Assembly (NCBI GenBank): GCA_021823365.1
Contig: JAKAOD010000083.1
Span: 1 to 9,613 of the forward strand
Reading direction: 5' to 3'
Length of the DNA stretch: 9,613 bases
Source: Actinomycetes bacterium
Lineage (GTDB): Bacteria; Actinomycetota; Acidimicrobiia; Acidimicrobiales; Bog-793
Every line of letters starts with the position of its first letter. The stretch's first letter is position 1. The position numbers were made by a program, and so were the translations under genes. The notes below the pieces were generated by a model. That model ran no database searches and was not told the origin of the DNA. It was given only the letters and a program-made list of their open reading frames with translations. This document shows positions 5,584 to 9,613 of this stretch, one piece after another.

Positions 5584-7080
5584 ATGCCCGACGAAGCAAC
5601 GACAACCGATCCCGGCCCGACTGGCGCGCCAGTCCAGCCGACCATGCCTCCCGCTGCGACGGCGGCCGGTGCGCCTGCGGCGACGACGGCGAGGGAGGCG
5701 GGAGCGCGCAACGACCAGATGGGCACGTTTGACGCCGAAGGCGTCTACACGCCGAGGACCGTCGTCGAGGACGACCTCGGCTCGCTGTCCTTCGACGACG
5801 CCGTCAACCAGACGATCGTCGAGTTCGAGGACGGCGACATCGTCAAGGGCACAGTCGTCAAGGTCGACAAGGACGAGGTCCTGCTCGACATCGGCTTCAA
5901 GTCCGAGGGCGTGATCCCCTCCCGGGAGCTCTCGATCCGCCACGACGTCGACGCCCACGAGGTCGTCTCCGTCGGAGACGAGGTCGAGGCGCTCGTGCTC
6001 CAGAAGGAGGACAAGGAGGGCCGCCTCGTCCTGTCGAAGAAGCGCGCTCAGTACGAGCGGGCGTGGGGCGAGATCGAGCGGGTCAAAGAAGGCAACGGCG
6101 TCGTGCGCGGACCCGTGATCGAGGTCGTGAAGGGCGGGCTGATCCTCGACATCGGCCTGCGCGGCTTCCTCCCTGCCTCGCTCGTGGAGCTGCGCCGGGT
6201 GCGCGACCTCCAGCCCTACGTCGGGCGCGAGCTCGAGGCGAAGATCATCGAGCTCGACAAGAACCGCAACAACGTCGTCCTCTCCCGCCGCGCCTGGCTC
6301 GAGGAGACCCAGAAGGAGCAGCGGGGCGAGTTCCTCGTGAACCTGAAGCCGGGGGAGGTCCGAAAGGGCATCGTCTCCTCGGTCGTGAACTTCGGCGCCT
6401 TCGTCGACCTCGGCGGCATGGACGGCCTCGTCCACGTCTCGGAGCTCTCCTGGAAGCACGTCGACCACCCCTCCTCGGTCGTCGCCGTCGGCGACGAGGT
6501 GACCGTCCAGGTCCTCGACGTCGACCTCGACAAGGAGCGCATCAGCCTGTCGCTGAAGGCGACGCAGTTCGACCCGTGGCAGGAGTTCGCCAGCGCCCAC
6601 CGGGTCGGCGAGCTGGTCTACGGGCGCATCACCAAGCTCGTGCCCTTCGGGGCCTTCGTCCAGGTCGGCGATGGGATCGAAGGGCTCGTCCACATCTCGG
6701 AGATGGCCGCCCACCATGTCGACATGCCGGAGCAGGTCGTCTCGCCCGGCGAGGAGCTGTGGGTGAAGATCATCGACATCGACCTCCAGCGCCGGCGCAT
6801 CAGCCTGTCGATCAAGCAGGCGGCCGAGGGCGGCGAGGTCGCCGAGGAGTACCGCGAGGCGTTCGGCGAGCACGCCTACGACGCCGAGGGCAACTACATC
6901 GGCGGCTACGACTACGCCGCGTCGGAGTTCACCCCCGAGACAGAGGCCCAGGCGGCGTGGGCCGACTACGTGCCCGAGACGTCCGACGCGCCGGTCGCCA
7001 CAGGGCCCGCCGAGGAGGACGGGGCTGCCGGGGCGGCGCCGGGCGAGGAGCCCACGGCCGGAAGCACGGGCGAGTCCTGA
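5584..7080 (+). CDS. rpsA: 30S ribosomal protein S1
   Basis: S1 binds mRNA on the 30S subunit and promotes initiation on structured or weak-leader messages. The 498-residue product has four S1 (OB-fold) repeats at about 84-153, 170-236, 255-325 and 340-411, the number usual in actinobacteria against six in E. coli. Repeats three and four carry the textbook FGAFV and GLVHVSEL / GLVHISEM signatures. The acidic C-terminal tail (412-498) contains YDAEGNYIGGYD, resembling the YDAEGNYI segment I recall from mycobacterial S1. Residues 1-45 are a low-complexity Ala/Pro/Thr stretch, and the conserved part begins near MGTFDAEG (M46, ATG at 5719). The ATG at 5584 is the first start after an in-frame stop at 5560, but its upstream GAGG is about 13 nt away, so starts at 5644 or 5719 remain possible. 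coaE follows after 7 bases. Confidence 0.97.
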   Translation: MPDEATTTDPGPTGAPVQPTMPPAATAAGAPAATTAREAGARNDQMGTFDAEGVYTPRTVVEDDLGSLSFDDAVNQTIVEFEDGDIVKGTVVKVDKDEVLLDIGFKSEGVIPSRELSIRHDVDAHEVVSVGDEVEALVLQKEDKEGRLVLSKKRAQYERAWGEIERVKEGNGVVRGPVIEVVKGGLILDIGLRGFLPASLVELRRVRDLQPYVGRELEAKIIELDKNRNNVVLSRRAWLEETQKEQRGEFLVNLKPGEVRKGIVSSVVNFGAFVDLGGMDGLVHVSELSWKHVDHPSSVVAVGDEVTVQVLDVDLDKERISLSLKATQFDPWQEFASAHRVGELVYGRITKLVPFGAFVQVGDGIEGLVHISEMAAHHVDMPEQVVSPGEELWVKIIDIDLQRRRISLSIKQAAEGGEVAEEYREAFGEHAYDAEGNYIGGYDYAASEFTPETEAQAAWADYVPETSDAPVATGPAEEDGAAGAAPGEEPTAGSTGES

Positions 7081-7087
7081 GCTGATC

Positions 7088-7720
7088 GTGGTCGCCTGCA
7101 CTGGGGGGATCGGTGCAGGCAAGTCGACGGTGGCCGCGCTGCTGGCCGAGCGGGGTGCCGTGGTGGTCGACGCCGACGCCCTTGCCCGTGCCGCCCTCGA
7201 CCCGGGCACGCCCGCCTACGAGGCGGTCGTCGCGCGGTTCGGCGCGTCCGTGCTCGCGCCGCCGGCCGGAGCCGGCGGCCCGGAGCCGGCACCGATCGAC
7301 CGCCGTCGGCTCGCCGGGATCGTCTTCGCCGAACCCGACGCGCTCGCCGCCCTCGAGGCGATCGTCCACCCGATCGTGCGCCGCGAGACCGAGGCCGTGC
7401 TCGCGGCCCACGCGGGGAACGAGGACGTCGTCGTGCTCGACCTCCCTTTGCTGTCGGCGCGCGACGGCGCGCCGCCCTACGACCTCGACGGCGTGCTCGT
7501 CGTCGACGCCCCCGAGGACGTCGCCCTCGAGCGCCTCGTGTCCTCCCGCGGGATGGACCCCGACGACGCTCGGGCGCGCATCGCGGTCCAGCCGGACCGG
7601 CTCGCCTGCATCCGCCAGGCGGACTTCGTCGTCATGAACCTCGGCACCCGGGCCGAGCTCGAGGAGATGGTCGGTCGCGCCTGGCAGTGGATCGAAGGGC
7701 TGCGGCGGAGGAGCCGCTGA
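7088..7720 (+). CDS. coaE: Dephospho-CoA kinase
   Basis: CoaE phosphorylates the 3'-hydroxyl of dephospho-CoA with ATP, the last step of coenzyme A synthesis, in the cytoplasm. The 210-residue protein shows the P-loop [10 protein letters not shown] (5-14, K12), the DAD motif (28-30), [10 protein letters not shown], the HP of IVHPIV (94-95), DLPLL (118-122) and the C-terminal [11 protein letters not shown]. Length is typical for a stand-alone enzyme; mycobacterial CoaE, as I recall, carries an extra GrpB-like domain that is absent here. A Pro/Ala/Gly-rich stretch (about 57-69) lengthens the loop before DRRRLA. The GTG at 7088 lies 7 bases after the rpsA stop with only a weak GAG upstream, which points to translational coupling with rpsA. 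A CTG at 7082 would add two residues (LIVVACTGG) and cannot be excluded. Confidence 0.95.
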   Translation: MVACTGGIGAGKSTVAALLAERGAVVVDADALARAALDPGTPAYEAVVARFGASVLAPPAGAGGPEPAPIDRRRLAGIVFAEPDALAALEAIVHPIVRRETEAVLAAHAGNEDVVVLDLPLLSARDGAPPYDLDGVLVVDAPEDVALERLVSSRGMDPDDARARIAVQPDRLACIRQADFVVMNLGTRAELEEMVGRAWQWIEGLRRRSR

Positions 7721-7749
7721 ACGCCGGAGGCGAGCGCGCACCCCCTCGG

Positions 7750-7761
7750 TACCATGGCGGC
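7750..7761 (+). promoter_or_regulatory. -10 element positioned for a leaderless uvrB transcript
   Basis: TACCAT (7750-7755) fits TAnnnT and is followed by GGCGGC (6 bases) and the GTG at 7762. No Shine-Dalgarno is present in the 41-base coaE-uvrB gap. I see no LexA box of the GAAC-N4-GTTC type there, so SOS control is not supported by this sequence. Confidence 0.5.
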
Positions 7762-9613
7762 GTGCCCCCGTTCCGTGTCGTGTCGGAGTTCCAGCCGGCC
7801 GGCGACCAGCCCGAGGCGATCGCCGGGCTGTGCGCCGGGCTGGACCGCGGCGACCGCTATCAGACGCTGCTCGGGATCACCGGGTCGGGCAAGAGCGCGA
7901 CGATCGCCTGGACGATCGCCCACGCCCAGCGGCCGTCGCTGATCCTCGCGCCGAACAAGTCGCTCGCGGCGCAGCTCGCAGGCGAGTTCCGCGAGTTCTT
8001 CCCCGACAACCGCGTCGAGTACTTCGTCTCGTACTACGACTACTACCAGCCCGAGGCCTACGTCCCCTCGACCGACACCTACATCGAGAAGGACTCGTCG
8101 ATCAACGACGAGATCGACCGCCTCCGCCACTCGACGACGGCGAGCCTGCTCACCCGGCGCGACGTCATCGTCGTCGCCTCCGTGTCCTGCATCTACGGCC
8201 TCGGCTCGCCCGAGGAGTACAAGGACCGGATCCTCGTGCTCAAGACCGGCGAGACCTACGACCAGCGAGGCATGCTCCGCCGGCTCGTCGACCTCCAGTA
8301 CGAGCGCAACGACGCCAATCTCGTCCGGGGACGGTTCCGGGTCCGGGGCGACACCGTCGAGGTCCACCCCGCCTACGAGGAGACGGCGGTCCGGATCGAG
8401 CTCTTCGGCGACGAGGTCGAGCGCATCACGCGCTTCGACGCGCTGACGGGCGAGCTGCTCGGCGAGCTCGAGGAGCTGGCCGTCTTCCCGGCGACGCACT
8501 ACGTCGCCGGCGACGAGAGCATGCGCCGGGCGATCGCCTCGATCGAGGTCGAGCTCGGCGAGCGCCTGCGCGAGCTCGAGGGCCAGGGCAAGCTCCTCGA
8601 GGCGCAGCGGCTGCGCATGCGCACCGAGCACGACCTCGAGATGCTCGCCGAGGTGGGCCATTGCAGCGGGATCGAGAACTACTCACGCCACCTCGACGGT
8701 CGCGCGCCGGGCGAGGCACCCTACACGCTGCTCGACTACTTCCCCGACGACTGGCTGCTCGTCATCGACGAGAGCCACAACTCGGTGCCGCAGCTCCACG
8801 GCCAGTACGCCGGCGACCGCTCCCGCAAGGAGGTCCTCGTCGAGCACGGCTTCCGGCTCCCTTCCGCCCTCGACAACCGCCCGCTGCGCTTCGAAGAGCT
8901 CAGCGCTCGCGTCAACCAGTGCATCTTCATGTCGGCGACGCCGTCGCCCTACGAGCTCTCGGTGTCGAGCGAGGTGGTCGAGCAGATCATCCGCCCGACC
9001 GGGCTGGTCGACCCCGAGGTCGTGGTGAAGCCCACCAAGCGCCAGATCGACGACCTCATCGCCGAGATCGAGGCCGTCGTCGCCAGGCAGGAGCGGGTGC
9101 TCGTCACGACCCTCACGAAGAAGATGGCCGAGGACCTCACCGACTACCTGCTCGAGTCGGGCCTGAAGGTCCGCTACCTCCACTCCAACGTCGAGACGAT
9201 CGAGCGCATCGAGATCGTCCGCGACCTCCGGCTCGGCGAGTTCGACGTGCTCGTCGGGATCAACCTCCTCAGGGAGGGACTCGACCTGCCGGAGGTGTCG
9301 CTCGTCGCCATTCTCGACGCAGACAAGGAGGGCTTCCTCCGCTCGACGACGGCGCTCATCCAGACGATGGGGCGCGCCGCGCGCAACTCCGCCGGCCGCG
9401 TCGTCCTCTACGCCGACACGATCACCGACTCGATGCGCGAGGCGATGGCGATCACCGAGCGCCGGCGGGAGGTGCAGCGCGCCTACAACGCGGCGCACGG
9501 CATCGACCCCCAGACGATCCGGCGCGCCGTCACCGACCTCGTCGCGCAGTTCCGCGCCGCCGCGGGGACTCTCGATGCGCTCGAACCCGAGGGCGGCACG
9601 CTGCAGATCGGAA
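7762..9613 (+). CDS. uvrB: UvrABC excision repair helicase subunit B, 3'-truncated by window end
   Basis: UvrB is the damage-verifying ATPase of nucleotide excision repair: UvrA loads it on DNA and it then recruits UvrC for incision. The first 617 codons are present. Landmarks are the Walker A GITGSGKS (38-45, K44), the damage-probing beta-hairpin [10 protein letters not shown] (from Y91), [14 protein letters not shown], the DEAD-like box D336-E-S-H339, motif [23 protein letters not shown], and motif [11 protein letters not shown] (534-542). These lie within one or two residues of E. coli numbering. The C-terminal UVR domain that contacts UvrC lies past the window end. Small departures from consensus are GKS instead of GKT in Walker A and SATPSPYE instead of SATPGxYE. 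The GTG at 7762 is preceded by a TAnnnT element at leaderless spacing; a nearby ATG (7754) is out of frame. Confidence 0.99.
   Translation, partial: MPPFRVVSEFQPAGDQPEAIAGLCAGLDRGDRYQTLLGITGSGKSATIAWTIAHAQRPSLILAPNKSLAAQLAGEFREFFPDNRVEYFVSYYDYYQPEAYVPSTDTYIEKDSSINDEIDRLRHSTTASLLTRRDVIVVASVSCIYGLGSPEEYKDRILVLKTGETYDQRGMLRRLVDLQYERNDANLVRGRFRVRGDTVEVHPAYEETAVRIELFGDEVERITRFDALTGELLGELEELAVFPATHYVAGDESMRRAIASIEVELGERLRELEGQGKLLEAQRLRMRTEHDLEMLAEVGHCSGIENYSRHLDGRAPGEAPYTLLDYFPDDWLLVIDESHNSVPQLHGQYAGDRSRKEVLVEHGFRLPSALDNRPLRFEELSARVNQCIFMSATPSPYELSVSSEVVEQIIRPTGLVDPEVVVKPTKRQIDDLIAEIEAVVARQERVLVTTLTKKMAEDLTDYLLESGLKVRYLHSNVETIERIEIVRDLRLGEFDVLVGINLLREGLDLPEVSLVAILDADKEGFLRSTTALIQTMGRAARNSAGRVVLYADTITDSMREAMAITERRREVQRAYNAAHGIDPQTIRRAVTDLVAQFRAAAGTLDALEPEGGTLQIG

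Noticed and set aside
3814..7209. Very long minus-strand open frame (1131 codons) opposite polA, rpsA and coaE
   Set aside because: It is the antisense shadow of GC-rich plus-strand genes. The translation is repetitive Asp/Leu/Arg/Val-rich, has no domain motifs, and runs across three well-recognised genes.
7721..7761. SOS/LexA box before uvrB
   Set aside because: No GAAC-N4-GTTC or similar palindrome is present in the 41-base gap.
1..9613. CRISPR array, insertion sequence, integron or prophage genes
   Set aside because: No spaced direct repeats, transposase or integrase motifs, terminal inverted repeats or compositional change were seen. The tRNA has no integrase next to it and no duplicated 3' end in the window.

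Overview
The window is very GC-rich, densely coding actinobacterial DNA with frequent GTG starts. The order pdtaR - polA - rpsA - coaE - uvrB matches the order I recall for the Mycobacterium tuberculosis Rv1626-Rv1633 neighbourhood. Details of RpsA and PolA, together with an extra small coiled-coil gene before pdtaR, suggest a deep-branching actinobacterium, perhaps of the class Acidimicrobiia. That class assignment is an inference. I see no mobile element, CRISPR array, phage gene or compositional break: this is a conserved chromosomal housekeeping segment.

Layout. Positions 2-391 hold the 3' end of an AarF/UbiB-family (ABC1 atypical kinase) gene on the plus strand. Its last codons run antisense into a tRNA-Leu(CAA) gene on the minus strand (423-341), so its stop codon overlaps the anticodon. 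A menC-type o-succinylbenzoate synthase follows (495-1610), closed by a perfect 14-bp GC hairpin that begins at the base after the stop codon. Next is a two-gene unit: an unrecognised 100-residue coiled-coil protein (1722-2024) and an ANTAR response regulator of PdtaR type (2042-2638). Then come DNA polymerase I (2758-5478), ribosomal protein S1 (5584-7080), dephospho-CoA kinase (7088-7720) and the first 617 codons of UvrB (7762 to the window end).

Function. The genes serve replication and repair (PolA, UvrB), translation (S1, tRNA-Leu), coenzyme A and quinone biosynthesis (CoaE, MenC) and RNA-level signalling (PdtaR). PolA and UvrB belong to the same nucleotide-excision repair route: UvrB helps load UvrC for incision, and Pol I fills the gap. 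PolA has intact 5'-nuclease and polymerase motifs, but its proofreading domain has lost the catalytic acidic residues.

The most interesting cross-cutting signal is at the starts. Four genes that open transcription units (menC, the coiled-coil gene, polA, uvrB) each have TAnnnT followed by 6-7 bases and then a GTG start codon, with no Shine-Dalgarno. That is the geometry expected of leaderless mRNAs. pdtaR, an internal gene, instead has a strong Shine-Dalgarno. I found no convincing new multi-gene system; the best candidate for undescribed biology is the small coiled-coil protein paired with PdtaR.
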